In this document: positions 22,027 to 33,297 of the stretch, one piece after another
Position numbering within the stretch: position 1 is the first letter of the stretch
How the letters are laid out: every line of letters starts with the position of its first letter
Assembly: GCF_036898095.1 (NCBI RefSeq)
Contig: NC_090735.1
Span: forward strand, 10,491,612-10,555,611
Reading direction: 5' to 3'
Length of the DNA stretch: 64,000 nt
Source of the DNA: Palaemon carinicauda
Lineage: Eukaryota > Arthropoda > Malacostraca > Decapoda > Palaemonidae
Made by a program: the position numbers and the translations under genes
The notes under the pieces: model-generated
Seen by the model: the letters and a program-made list of their open reading frames with translations, nothing else
Database searches by the model: none
Told to the model about the DNA's origin: nothing

Positions 22027-24499
22027 TTGAAGTCGTTACTCAATTTTTGTTCCTGCTACCTACTTTTGTAGGGAGAAGGGAATATGGCTTGAAGTCGGGC
22101 CAGTTGGATTTTAGGTCCTGGCCATGAACCAAGGCAATGGAGCTCTTCTATTAGAATGACTAGTGCCACAGGAAAGATATGCTCTCTTCCTACTAGCTAA
22201 GCTGGGACTAACCCAGATTTGTTCAAGAGACCTGACAACTCAGAGCGCTTGAGCTCTCTAGGTCAAGATTGTCGCCCTCCCCTTTCTCCCCCCCTCATAA
22301 AGTCTTGTTGATTCTAGTGAAGAGTCCTGGTCTGAATCAAAGTTGAACACTTGAAATAAAATTGTGGAGCATCCCTGATGAAGGGAGACAGACAGCTAAT
22401 CTGGGTATCATTCGGCGTATGGCTGCTTAGAAGCAATCAGGGTCCCTCTGAATCGTGATTTATTCAATGGAATCTTGAATCCTCAGGTAAACAGGGGAAA
22501 GAGGAGCAGAAAGGTGTAAGCATCTAGGATTCCCAAGATGTTAAAAGATGTCTTCGAACTTTGCTTATAGTCTGTGACTGAGAAAATACCGAAAGTTTCC
22601 TACCCGAGTGCATGGCGAGCAGGTCAAGTGAAAATCGAAGAGTTTCTGCCTCATAATGATGTAGGGACAACTTTAAACCCCTACGCCAGGACAATGTCAA
22701 ATGAGTGTGATTGCTCAAACAATGCTAATGCCGGAAGGAACCTTGCGCAACTGCATCTTTTTTCTATTCAAAAGTTTACTTGCTTGAGAAGGGTTTGTGA
22801 TTTTTGTACATAAATGAAAGAATTTATGACCCTCATTACGACCAAGTGTTCTTTGAAAAGCTTGCTAAGTAGAAGTGCTGATCAAGCATAGCTGGTAGGT
22901 TGAGAGACGGGAGCATTCCTTCCATCAGTCACATCCTCTAGACAGGAGGAAAGTCGGGTGGGCTCCTCATCCCTCCTTCACTACATCTGTGGACAGTAGA
23001 TATTTGGAGAACAGTACATACGACAACGTTCGTCATGGAACTAAATACAAGGTAAATTGGCCTGTGTTCCTGATATTATCAAACCCAAAGGTAAGAGAAG
23101 CCCTGGTTGTTAACCAGTAAAACTTTAGGAACTATAGGAATGATTGTTGGTAAGCAGCCATGCAAAACTACTCTTCTCGTTGACAGAGGAAGCCTCTGAA
23201 GGCTTTGACTTTGTCAATCCAGAAGGCAGTGTAGAAACAGTTATGTTTACACTGTTGCTATGATTGTTTGCCAGGGAGTCCCACGTAGCTCTCATGGGAG
23301 TCCTAGAAAACTTTCTCCGATATATCTTAATCCACAGGTCAAGACAAAAGGCAGGGAACATGACTCATAGTGAAGTGCTCATTGAAAGACCTCGAGAGTG
23401 TCTAGCGTGAACACTTGCTAGAACACTCGGGGATAATAACCAGTTCGAAGCACTAGGCTTTGAATTGGTATCTACATTTCTCCAAAGACAAATAAAATGC
23501 CTGTTAAACAGAGAGAATAGATCCGAGGGTACATGGCCTTCAGGTCTCTTGGTTTTGAATGGACCATGGGGCATCTGAGTATTTCTTGCCATCTGATCAG
23601 ATCAAATCCATGTAATTCTTTGTATGTGTACTTAAGCTTTGACAAACCCTTGAGTTGAAGTGCAGTTGGTGACTGCAATAACCTAGCAATCAAACCTTAA
23701 TGTAGCTTGAAGGCTGGCCATAGAAGTAGATTCCATACCTGCGGACTCAGGTGTTGGGACATCAAGTCCTTGTGTTTGACTTTCCATCAGGGTCTCTTCT
23801 GGGGCAATTGTCTGTGAAAAGCCCAGGAACTAGGATCCTGTCAAACTTTGTAGTGTAAAGAATTCCATTACTCAGAGGAAGTCAAATGGGCCATACATAA
23901 CTACAGCCCTAAAAACCTTCTTTCTGAAGTCCTTGCTGACAAGCGTGTCCAGAATGTGACATCTCAATGCTTCTACCAGATTTGAGATATCACCTGTTCC
24001 ATCACTTCAAGAGTGACCGAGATGGACAATCTGAGCAGCTGGGAAAATTATGTCATGGATCGGAATATCTAGTGTGGGAAGATCTAGGTTGAGGAGTAGT
24101 ATCAGCAAGTTGAAAGATCTTGCACAATAGTGTCACCAAAGTGACTTGGGAACATCCTGAGGCAGGAGAGGGATAAGGGTGGCTACCAACATCCCAATCA
24201 GCATTGCTTGTGCTCGGTCTTTACTGGTAGCAGAAATATGAGCTCTTAGCTCCTGTACCCTGTACAAAAAATCCTTCATTGTAGTGGGGTTTTGGTACAG
24301 CGCTGCTGTTCTTCATGAAACCATGCTGTGATTGGCCCGATTCTCTGGCCTCTATGCCAGTTTAGTTATCTTAAGTTCCAGTGATTCCTTCTTTTTCTCT
24401 GTAGGAACAGGTGAACTAGTTCCATGGTGATTCAAAGGTTAAGAAGGTAAATTCTGATTGTTGTAACAGATTGCATGATTTCCAATCTCAGTAACTGAT

Positions 24500-24790
24500 A
24501 ACATGATTCCTTATCACAATGTTGAAGATTTCCGTAACCGATTGTAAGGTTTGCATTCGAGGTAAACAATCATAAGGTTCCCAATTGTAGAAAACGATCA
24601 TAAGATTCTAAATTGCAATAAATGATCATAGGGTTCCCAACAGTAAACCTTTGAAGGGTTCCCAATCAAGGCAAACCTTCGTAAAATTCCTAATTGCAGT
24701 AAAGGATTGTGAGGTTCCCAATGGTAATAAATTTTTGAAAGGTTCCAAATTGCAGTAACCAATCGTAAGGTTCCAGATTGCGACACATGT
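24500..24790. repeat. Degenerate 33-40 bp tandem repeat in DIRS copy D
   Basis: Repeated GGTTCCCAAT...GCAGTAA...GATCATAA units. On the - strand they translate into repeated WEPxxxLLQxxIL-like segments, so this may have been a repetitive part of the element's ORF1. Confidence 0.65.
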
Positions 24791-25790
24791 CTGATCCATG
24801 GGAAACAGATTCTGGAAAAAGAGAGCACAGCAACCTCTCTTGCAGGGAGCGAACCCAATCAGAACGTTCCCCTAAAGACAAAACACGATGGTAGGATTGC
24901 GTAGCCTGTATACTCAATGAGAACGGTCCTATGGTCCTTTTTCATCATGTTACCTGTGTCACTGAAGAACATATGTGAAGTGTTCAATTGCATAATGTTA
25001 AGTGTGATGAACACTTGAATCTCGAGCCCAAACATATTCTTGTGAAGTAATCATTTGTTGATGCAACATACTAGGCCTCCAACTTACTCAGGTTGGTGAG
25101 GAACCTTTTCTCCCAATCAAGAAAACAAGAGCTTAATCTTGTACAAGGCCAAGGGTTAAAAACAGGAGTGTGAGCACTTGTATCATTACTTAGCACTGGG
25201 TACAATCTTGGTACATACAGTTTCTCTTGGTACACACTGTCCTCTCATATTCACAGATTATCAAAGATATGCAGCAAGAAAAGGGATCATGGAGAGAAGG
25301 GAGAGGCCTGTAATCTTACCACTAGTGCATACACTTGTTCTTGTGAGAGAGAGCACTGGTAGCCGATATGTAAGCACCTGTATCACATACCGATATGTAT
25401 CTTTGGGGAAGAAATTTTACCGGTGATGTATGTTCTCTTGGCTCATGAAATTCACTGGTGAACACAACAGAAATATTAAGTTTATTGCCTTATTAGAAGG
25501 TGAATGAAAGTGTTTTCCCACCGCCCAATAGTAACTAGCGACAGTTATAAATGTTAACGGCAGAGTTTGAGTAGAGTTGAAAAAATATTCCTATTAAAGG
25601 ATGAGGATTTGTGTATAGGAACCAATTATACTTAAAATTTGTATTAAATTACTTAAAATCATTGCACTTTTCTACCTTAAAACGGTCACCAAGGTTGTAT
25701 TGACCTTTTCACCATTTCTTTTTAATGGCAATAAAGGTCTGAACATTGTGTTATGTTAGGAATTAATTTGCAACTTTTTCTCAATTGCAG

Positions 25791-25878
25791 AGTATCCAGT
25801 ATTTCCACGGGGAGAGTGTGCAGTCCTGAAGCATATGTGCTTTTCTATGAAATGTCATCTGCATCATCCAAATTATAA
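25791..25878 (+). CDS. usp2: Terminal usp2 exon with stop codon
   Basis: The acceptor CAATTGCAG ends at 25790. The first base completes Arg of DSR. The exon encodes VSSISTGRVCSPEAYVLFYE, then MSSASSKL and TAA at 25876-25878. The AYVLFYE ending is the standard last strand of the USP fold. It lies 8.1 kb downstream of the previous exon, across DIRS copy D. Confidence 0.93.
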
Positions 25879-28870
25879 TTTTTGAGTGAAAGAATGTTTT
25901 GTATTGTTCATACTGTGTAAATATGTTTTTAGAATTCAGGAAAGATGCAAGTTCTCTGCTCAAATGTAAGATTGAGAGGATGAAACTGAACATTCGTGTT
26001 GCTACACCTCTTTTGTAAAGTGTTTCTTGATACATGCATGTTAAATGACAGTAAGTGGGTGATGCAACTGACAATTTGCAAAGGTTGTACTACCTCAGAA
26101 GAGGGAAACCAAAGTGCACAAATTATTGTAAAAGAATCGCTAAGTTTCAGTGTCAAAAACTGTTACGAGATGTCGACTGTTCAGATGTGTTTAACGTTCC
26201 AGACTATTAAATAGGCAGATACATTACAAAGAACAATAATTCGCTAGGAAGGAAGTAATGGTAGCATCAAGAGTTTTAGGTGCATTAAAGATACATGTAC
26301 AGTAATGTAGTGGTTAGTGGTTATTCATTCCTGTTGTCATTATTTGTTTAACATGCCAGTCTGTTATCTTACCTGTGTGTGAATAGTTATCATTTCTATT
26401 TCATTCTCATATGAAAGACTGGTGTTTTGTTATTAGTAAACCTATAGTAATGAAACACACGCATAGTGGTCATGGTCATCAAATTTTGTTGTTCTTATTG
26501 AGTTCTTTTAACTTATTAATTTTTGGTAAATGCTGAAATATTATGTTTCATAGATGCCGGTTTTAGATGATGCTGAACGTTGTGTCATGTATATATAAAT
26601 ATATATATCAGTAATATATTATATACAATTCATATTGTACATAAAAGATATAGTAAGCATATTTTATTTAAAGTTAAATAGAGTTCTTTAATAGTGAAGA
26701 TTCTATTATCCGAAGGTTTGAACAACCAAACACAAGACATCATTTTGGCAAGTGACAATTTTTTTTCTTTATGTGGACTAACATCATCATTTAATATTTA
26801 TTGTTTTGTATTCTTAAAAATTATACGGATTTTTACATATGTGTTAAATTTGCATAGCTTGCATTTGTTTGCTAAACAAGAGGCTCATGAAATATTTAAG
26901 TCTAATACCCGTGTAAATAACAGAAATTACCTGGGAGTCATCTGCCGATTTCTCAACTAGAAGGTAATTTACTAAAGACATTGTGTATAGCAATAAGAAA
27001 ATACCACATGTGGTTGGAAAAACAGATGAGAAACACTGACATGGATTTTTTCCTTCAAAAGTCTTTAATCATGCAACACTGTATCTCACTGTTCTACAGA
27101 TTAACATTCTGCAGAAAATATTTTTGATGGCTATAGAGTAATAAAAGTTGCCTAGTCAATGCAACACTTATTTTTTAATTAAAACTTATTGCTACCAGTG
27201 CCATATAGGAATGCAGTTTAGTAAAACATATGATAATGACAACAATGTTATCATCTCCAAAAACCCTGTTGCCTTTATAGAGTGGCTTTATCAGATTTCT
27301 TTGTAGTGATATATCTTCAGAGGAAATACTGTCTATAGTCTCTGTACAGCACTGTCACCAACGTAGCCTTAGACGTGCATAGCATATAAAATGGCATTGT
27401 GATAAACAGGCGTAATAAATCAATAATAAGACGGGGAGATTTACAGGTGTTAAAGAACACCATGTACTTGTCTCTTTGTAACCGATTACAGTATGCTTGA
27501 TTAATGTACTATACAGTACTGTGTAATTTATGGTGTATTTAGCCTCACCAGAATTGCCTCTCAAGTTATTTATTTCATCATCATCATCATTATAGACTGT
27601 GCTGTAAGAAAACAATGAAGATATAAGGTAACAGAAATTGTTTTCACCATTTATTGATGTAGAATTTTAAATGATTTATTTTCACATTCGCAAATCACAT
27701 AGGGATGTATTCATTTGTTCATATTGAGCTGGGAGTTTTACTGAGTGTCTGCCTTTTGTCAGGGAATTGAAGTTTTTGTGCTTTTGAAGTGTATCCTTTA
27801 TTTTTTTAACTGACTATAGACATGGTTGGTTTAGATGCAATGTACAGAACTTTGCAATCGAAACAAATTACCACTTCAGGACTCATAAATTGGATTTTAC
27901 TCAAGAAATGAACTTGCTTCAAAAAGTAAAGAAACACAACCTTTTACCTCTGTATGGTAAAACATGGTCAAGATATTGTTGGAAATTTAATTAATTTTTG
28001 TTTCAAAGTAAACAAAAACAAAAATATACATCTGTTTAATGTTGGGAATTGTGGGATCCATTTATACTACCTACCCTACTTCTGCTGTATAAGGATATCT
28101 GTGTATATTAGTATTATATTTTATATGTTAAACAAAAAAAATTGTGTTACTCTTGCTTTCCAAATTGCTATTGTAATTATATATCAGAAGAGTCAGTAAA
28201 TTACATTTTGTTAATAATGCATTTGGCATTTGTAGAGAAGTAACAAGATTACATAAAATATCCATTTGTTCCTTCACATTACTGTACTAATTGCTACTGT
28301 GTAGCTTTCGATATTAACATTTAATAGCATATAAAGATGTCTACAAAGAAAGAGTTTTCTGTGAAGTAACAAATTGGATCCCTGCTGAGATTCATCGTAA
28401 AGTTTTCACATTTCAGCAAGGTGAAAGAGCACATTTTCAAGTTTATCATTTTTATAAGATAAACAAACAGTACCGTAGTATTGTTCTGCTGGTTACTTAA
28501 CATATATACAGGATATATCTGTACATAATGATATTATTTTGGGGCTTCCTCTCTTAATATTGGAAACTTGACACTTCTGCCCTTAAAATTTTCATTAGCC
28601 CTGAAGTATACTGTAGTACACTTGACAGGTAACACAGTATCATTTTCTGTAAGTCTGAAAATTATAGTTAAATGACTAAATTTAAGTCAAACCAGAACTT
28701 TTCAATGCACTGGGGAAGTTCCTAGAATAGAAAGTCACCCTATGATATAATATATGAAGAAATAAATGTTTATATGGAAATGTCATTGTTCTTTCCTCCA
28801 CCTTGATAATTATAATGATTAAATAAAAGTAACAAGCAAAAAAGCTTTTACTCGGATCATAAACAAGGAA
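25879..28870 (+). other. usp2 3' UTR and intergenic sequence
   Basis: AT-rich, with no further coding frame or repeat that I recognise. Possible polyadenylation signals are ATTAAA at 26206-26211 and AATAAA at 27140-27145 and 27414-27419; I cannot tell which is used. Short AT-repeat sequence lies near 26585-26635. Confidence 0.45.
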
Positions 28871-28874
28871 ATAT

Positions 28875-29178
28875 GACAAATTCGTAGGTAATTTGTATTT
28901 TTCCTAACTATACAAACCCTGGCTATTTAATATGGGTAATTACTTTCGGCGTAGTTGAAATGACGAGCCATTAGAATTTTAATGAGGGTTTACTACCCCA
29001 CCGCTAGTTAGCGGGGAGTAGGGAGGGCAGCTTGCTACCCCCCTCCTCACACACACCTGTGCTGAGCTCACTTTGCTTAGAGGTAGGACTTCACGGGGGA
29101 TAGGGCTGGCGGGCAAGTTTGATTAAATAGCTAAGGTTTGTATAGTTAGGAAAAATACAAATTATCTACGAATTTGTC
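28875..29178. repeat. Terminal hairpin of DIRS copy A
   Basis: The arms 28875-28931 and 29122-29178 (57 bp, a few mismatches) contain GACAAATTCGTAG, AATTTGTATTTTTCCTAACT and ACAAACC...GCTATTTAAT. A loop of 190 nt separates them, and part of that loop is complementary to the right end of the element. Confidence 0.88.
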
Positions 29179-29719
29179 ATTTGTTCCGTAACTGAAATAC
29201 AAACCACGCTATTTAATATAGGTGACTCAACCCTTAGGAAGGGTGGCAAGTCCCGGCCAGTACTGGCTTTTGGCTTTTGCCCGGGGACTCAATATCTGAG
29301 TGTGTCAGCACTCAACAATGAGGAGTCCTTGCACCTCGCTAGCACCTTGCTATGCAAGGGCTGCGGCCTACGTAAGCTGTGTGTGAAGGTTGAAGAGTGA
29401 CTCGTCCTAGGAAGTTGACCTGAAGTTCTTTAGATGGAAACTTTAGGCTAGGATTCTCCCAATACCACCTCGTCAGGGTATGGGGACGTGACAGTATTAA
29501 CTTAATACTAGGAACACAAGGAAACATGGTTTACCTGCAATGGTTTGAGGTCAGCTGTGCAGAGAACCCAGGATGCTGCTTTCCCCAAGAGAGGGGAGGA
29601 TGAAGAAAAGAATAAGGGCCAGACAAACCTTTTCATTCATGCAGACTAAGACCGGGTAACAATGCCCTCAACCCTCTGCTACTTGTCCATCAAGGAGCCT
29701 GAGGTTTAAACCAGCTGTT

Positions 29720-30951
29720 GTGCAGCCACCACAGGACCGATAGAGAACGTATCGAGTCTCCTGTGGGTCACGTCTTGCAGGTAGTGGGCTGTGAAGGTCG
29801 TCTTGACGCTTCCACACCCCTGCTTATAGGACCTGCGTCACCGAGAAGTTCTTTTTGAAGGCCAGGGACGTAGCTACGCCCCTGTCATCATGTGCTCTAG
29901 GGCGACGTGACAAAGGAGGGTCAGGATTCAGGGAAAAGTGTATTACCTTCCGAATCCATGCCGAGATGGTGATCTTGGTAACCCTCCTCTTCGTCTTCCC
30001 AGTGCTCACAAACAACGCCTGCACTTGGGGACGAACTGCTGCTGTTCTTTTAAGATACAGCCTCAGACTCCTTACTGGGCACAGTAGGAGATGTTCTGGG
30101 TCATCTGTTACAGAACGAAGACTCGAAACCTGGAAAGAGTCGAACCGTGGGTCCGGTACTCCCGGATTCTGAGTCTTAGCAACAACCTAAGGGACGAATC
30201 TGAACGTTACCTCCCCCCATCCCCTTGAATGGGCGATATCATACAAGAGACCATGAAGTTCACTGACTCGCTTGGCCGAGGCCAAAGCTAGTAGGAACAC
30301 CGTCTTCCAAGTCAGGTGGCGATCTGAAGCCTGGCGTAATGGTTCGTAGGGAGGTCTCTTAAGAGACCTGAGAACTCGAACCACGTTCCATGGAGGAGGT
30401 CTCACTTCCGACTGAGGGCAGGTAAGTTCATAACTTCGTATGAGTAGGGAATGTTCCAGCGAAGAAGAAATGTCCACTACTTTGAGCCTGAAGGCTGAGC
30501 GATAGCCTTTCACTACCGAAACTGAAAGGCGCATTTCTTCTCGCAAATACACGAGGAACTCCGCTATTGCTGGAATAGTAGCATCGAGTGGAGAGATACC
30601 CCTTCCACGACACCAACCACAGAAAACTCTCCACTTTGCCTGGTAGACCCCTGCGGATAACCTTCGCAGGTGTCCAGACATCCTGTTCGCAACTTGTTGC
30701 GAAAAACCTCTCTCTGCGAGGAGATGCTGGATAGTCTCTAGGCGTGAAGTCGAAGCGAAGCTATGGCTTTGTGAAAGATGTTGGCGTGTGGTTGTTTGAG
30801 TAGCTCGTGTCGTGGAGGGAGTTCTCTCGGAAGTTCCGTTAGGAGCTCCAGAAGGTCCGGAAACTATTCCGCATGATGCCATAGCGGAGCTATTAGGGTC
30901 ATTGAGAGATTGACCGATATTCTGGTCTTGAGTACCCTCCACATCAGACAA
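29720..30951 (-). pseudogene. DIRS-A tyrosine recombinase
   Basis: A 254-codon open stretch (30951-30187) covers the N-terminal SAM-like domain (VYQAKWRVFCGWCRGRGI, IAEFLVYLREE, VVKGYRSAF) and the first catalytic Arg in LASAKRVSELHGL. The frame stops at 30187, where copy B reads on. The C-terminal part reopens at 30024-29824 with RPRAHDDRGVATS, the H-x-x-R box. A further stop lies before the catalytic Tyr, whose context (YLQDV) is seen near 29780 in another frame. The enzyme would recombine the circular cDNA with the target without making a target-site duplication (family knowledge). Confidence 0.88.
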
Positions 30952-31491
30952 AACGGGGGAAAGGCGTAAACGTCAATGTTGTCCCACCGTTGTTTAAAGG
31001 CATCTTGCCAGAGTGCCTTGGGATCCGGGACTGGGGAGCAGTACAGCGGAAGCTTGAAGTTCAACGCTGTAGCGAACAGATCCACAATCGGGGAACCCCA
31101 CAAAGTCAGGACTTTGTTGGCTACTAGATGATCCAAAGACCACTCGGTACTCGCTATCTGAGACGCTCTGCTCAGACTGTCGGCGAGCACATTCCTCTTG
31201 CCTGGAATGAAGCGAGCCGATAGAGGAATCAAGTGGACTTCGGTCCATCTCAGTATCTCTACTGCGAGATGGGATAGCTGGTCTGAAAAGGTACCTCCCT
31301 GCTTGTTGATGTAAGCCACTACTGTGGTATTGTCGCTCATCATCACCACAGAGTGACCCGCCAGGTATTGCTGGAACTGTTGAAGAGCCAGGAATACGGC
31401 CTTCATTTCTAGCAGATATATATGGAGGCACTTTTCTGATTCTGACCACTGGCCTGAGGTCCTGTGGTGCAGAACGTGGGCCCCCCCACCC
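30864..31491 (-). pseudogene. DIRS-A RNase H and C-terminal domain
   Basis: Reads LLEMKAVFLALQQFQQYLAG, VVMMSDNTTVVAYINKQGGT and PGKRNVLADSLSRASQI, then LWGSPIVDLFATALNFKLPL and YCSPVPDP. These are the E, D and D positions of DIRS-type RNase H. The first catalytic Asp (SDASRKGWG in copy B) is lost at the LINE junction. Its 3' end overlaps the recombinase frame by about 90 nt. Confidence 0.88.
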
Positions 31492-33297
31492 ACGACAAAT
31501 TTAAAAATTGACCTTTTTACATAACATCTCATTTCCATGAATTGGCCAATAAGTACACTTAATGGGTATCATTCTATTTCTTGAGGTCTCTAGAGATGAA
31601 ATAAGGCAGAAAATGTCATCAGATATTGGTCTGGCTGGTCCTGGGGTTACATTTATGGAGGTGCCTAAAATTTTCACTTGACCCCAAATTTGGTGACCTT
31701 TTGACCTCTGGTGACCTAATTATTAAACATAATTGCAAATTGTCTATTTTATCTGTTAGAGAGGCCCAAAGCAAACATTTTGATATGTCATTTATCTTTC
31801 TCTGACCATTCAGTCCAGAGTTATGTCTAATTTGGTTTCCCCTACCCCAAAATTGGCAGCAGCAAAATTCGATGATGTCATCGAAGAAAGTGGCCTAGTG
31901 GTGGTAGTGCGTCCCTATTTTTTCAATGGGAACATTAAACAAATTGAAAATATGGATCAAAAGCTACAACCTAAATGCACTTTTGTCAATTTTAAGGGGG
32001 GGTGCAAGGTGAGCCCCCTCAGCCCACGGACTATTAGAGGTACTAAACAGTCGTCACAATACGGTTGGTGTTGGCCCTTCAGCAGAAACTCGTGTGTCAA
32101 CCGAGTGTGACCAATACGGAGACGACAAAGAGACGTCTCCCATTTTCGGGGCATCATATTATACCTCCAAGGAGATATGTCATTTGTTACCTCTTGCATT
32201 TTATTGCCATCTAGGCTATCCCATTGCTGTTGCCATTTTTTGCAAACCAATTTCTTGATGTCAGGTAAGAAATCATTACAGGGAATGGGATACCTTCTTG
32301 GCAGCAACTCGGATGCAGCCTTCTTAGCCAGTGAATCTGCCTTCTCATTCCCAGACACACCTACATGTGCTGGAACCCAACAAAATTGAACTGTTATACC
32401 TCTCCGTCCAATAATAAAAAGCCATTCTAAAATCTTTAAAACTAGAGGGTTATTAGAATTAAAAACTTCTATAGCTTGAAGGACACTCCTTGCATCACTA
32501 AAAATTGTAAAATTACCCTCCTTCTCCAACGCTATTTTCTCAATAGCGGTTAATATGCCATACAGTTCGGCAGTAAATATGGAAGCGGTCAGAGGAAGTG
32601 CACCTCTACAATTAATACCATTACTATATACTCCAAATCCAACGCCAGCATCAGATTTGGAGCCATCAGTATAGATAAAAGTTGATCCTCTATGTTCTTT
32701 AACATGTTCATTAAAAAGAGACCTGGCTTCTAGGTCTGACATATTCTTCTTATCTCCAATAAAATATTTACAAAAAGATATCTCTGGTAACTTCCATGGA
32801 GGCGTTGATGTTACCTTGAATGGAAGTACCTTATTTCTAATTATATCCAGACTATTTAATAATCGTTTCACCCGAAAGCCATAAGGTTGAGGAGATTTTG
32901 GGTGCAACTCAAAGTATGATGCGTGTCTTACAAGGCTTGCAGTCTGAAAGGCTAGAGAGTTAGGGAGTCTTTGCAATCTAAACCAATACCGAATAATGGA
33001 AGACATTCGGTAAAGGTCTAGAGGTAACTCTCCAGCATCAACAAGGAGACTTGGGATAGGCGAGGTTTTAAAAGCTCCAGTAGACTATCTAATACCTGCA
33101 TGATGTATCGAGTCTAATATTTTTAACCGGCTTGGGGTGGCTGAAGAATATATTTCACAACCATAACTAATTTTGGAAAAAATCAAGGCCTTGTATAATT
33201 TTAAAATAGTATTGCGGTCTGTCCCCCATGATGTATGGGACAATACTTTTAAGATATTCAGAGCTTCAACACATTTAGCTTTTAATGCTTTTAAGTG
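31492..33297 (-). mobile_element. 5'-truncated I/Nimb-like LINE nested in DIRS copy A
   Basis: Sequence foreign to DIRS lies between the RT end and the RNase H of copy A. Comparison with copy B shows that about 60 nt of DIRS were lost at the insertion. The sense strand is the same as the DIRS. Only the end of RT, an RNase H domain and a 3' UTR of about 450 nt remain. No clear target-site duplication was found. Confidence 0.8.
31957..33006 (-). CDS. LINE C-terminal ORF with RNase H domain
   Basis: 349 codons open. Residues 1-90 look like the RT C-terminal connection (IIRYWFRLQRLPNSLAFQT). A cellular-type RNase H follows: TDGSKSDAGVGFGVYSNG (first Asp), ELYGILTAIE (Glu), FSDARSVLQAI (Asp) and WVPAHVGVSGNEKADSLAKK (His/Asp). 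The end has a CDDCLVPL cysteine pair and then appears shifted, since the usual closing motif is lost. RNase H after RT is typical of the I, Nimb and related clades. The start ATG is arbitrary, because the element is 5'-truncated. Confidence 0.85.
   Translation of the reverse strand: MSSIIRYWFRLQRLPNSLAFQTASLVRHASYFELHPKSPQPYGFRVKRLLNSLDIIRNKVLPFKVTSTPPWKLPEISFCKYFIGDKKNMSDLEARSLFNEHVKEHRGSTFIYTDGSKSDAGVGFGVYSNGINCRGALPLTASIFTAELYGILTAIEKIALEKEGNFTIFSDARSVLQAIEVFNSNNPLVLKILEWLFIIGRRGITVQFCWVPAHVGVSGNEKADSLAKKAASELLPRRYPIPCNDFLPDIKKLVCKKWQQQWDSLDGNKMQEVTNDISPWRYNMMPRKWETSLCRLRIGHTRLTHEFLLKGQHQPYCDDCLVPLIVRGLRGLTLHPPLKLTKVHLGCSF

Larger units (their letters stand above)
17757..25440 (-). mobile_element. 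DIRS copy D (old, family 2) in the last usp2 intron
   Basis: The left end has inverted arms 17757-17795 and 17938-17976. Decayed - strand frames follow in the DIRS order: recombinase N-part (19199-19396, PSWLENIQHLLQIKGFLRPT), RNase H end (19444-19704, LAKR/VAKRLVIIVGFPISGDV type), RT connection (20138-20398), RT core (20435-20695) and RT N-part (20900-21208, VGRCLQSSWQRWQDLSANPW). From 21230 on I infer the gag-like ORF1 region, unrecognisable apart from a repeat block. The right end is estimated. All frames are broken. Confidence 0.7.
2791..25878 (+). other. usp2: usp2-like deubiquitinase gene (whole span)
   Basis: A cysteine protease of the peptidase C19 (USP) family that cleaves ubiquitin from substrates. 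Seven exons (7695-7820, 8439-8565, 9462-9693, 10024-10270, 10828-10906, 17456-17684, 25791-25878) have GT and AG borders with compatible phases, total 1128 nt and encode 375 residues plus a stop. The product follows vertebrate USP2 nearly block for block: GLRNIGNT-CFMNS Cys box, GYQQHDAQEFL, MFVGQLKS, FDPFWDLSLPIP, two CxxC zinc pairs, VLVLHLKRFS, NHSGTTYSGHYTAYC His box, WHEYNDS and the AYVLFYE end. All catalytic and zinc-binding positions are kept. A further 5' exon at 2791-3093 is proposed but less certain; without it the gene lacks a start codon here. Orthology to USP2 rather than USP21 or USP8 is based on remembered similarity, strongest at the C-terminus. Confidence 0.93.
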
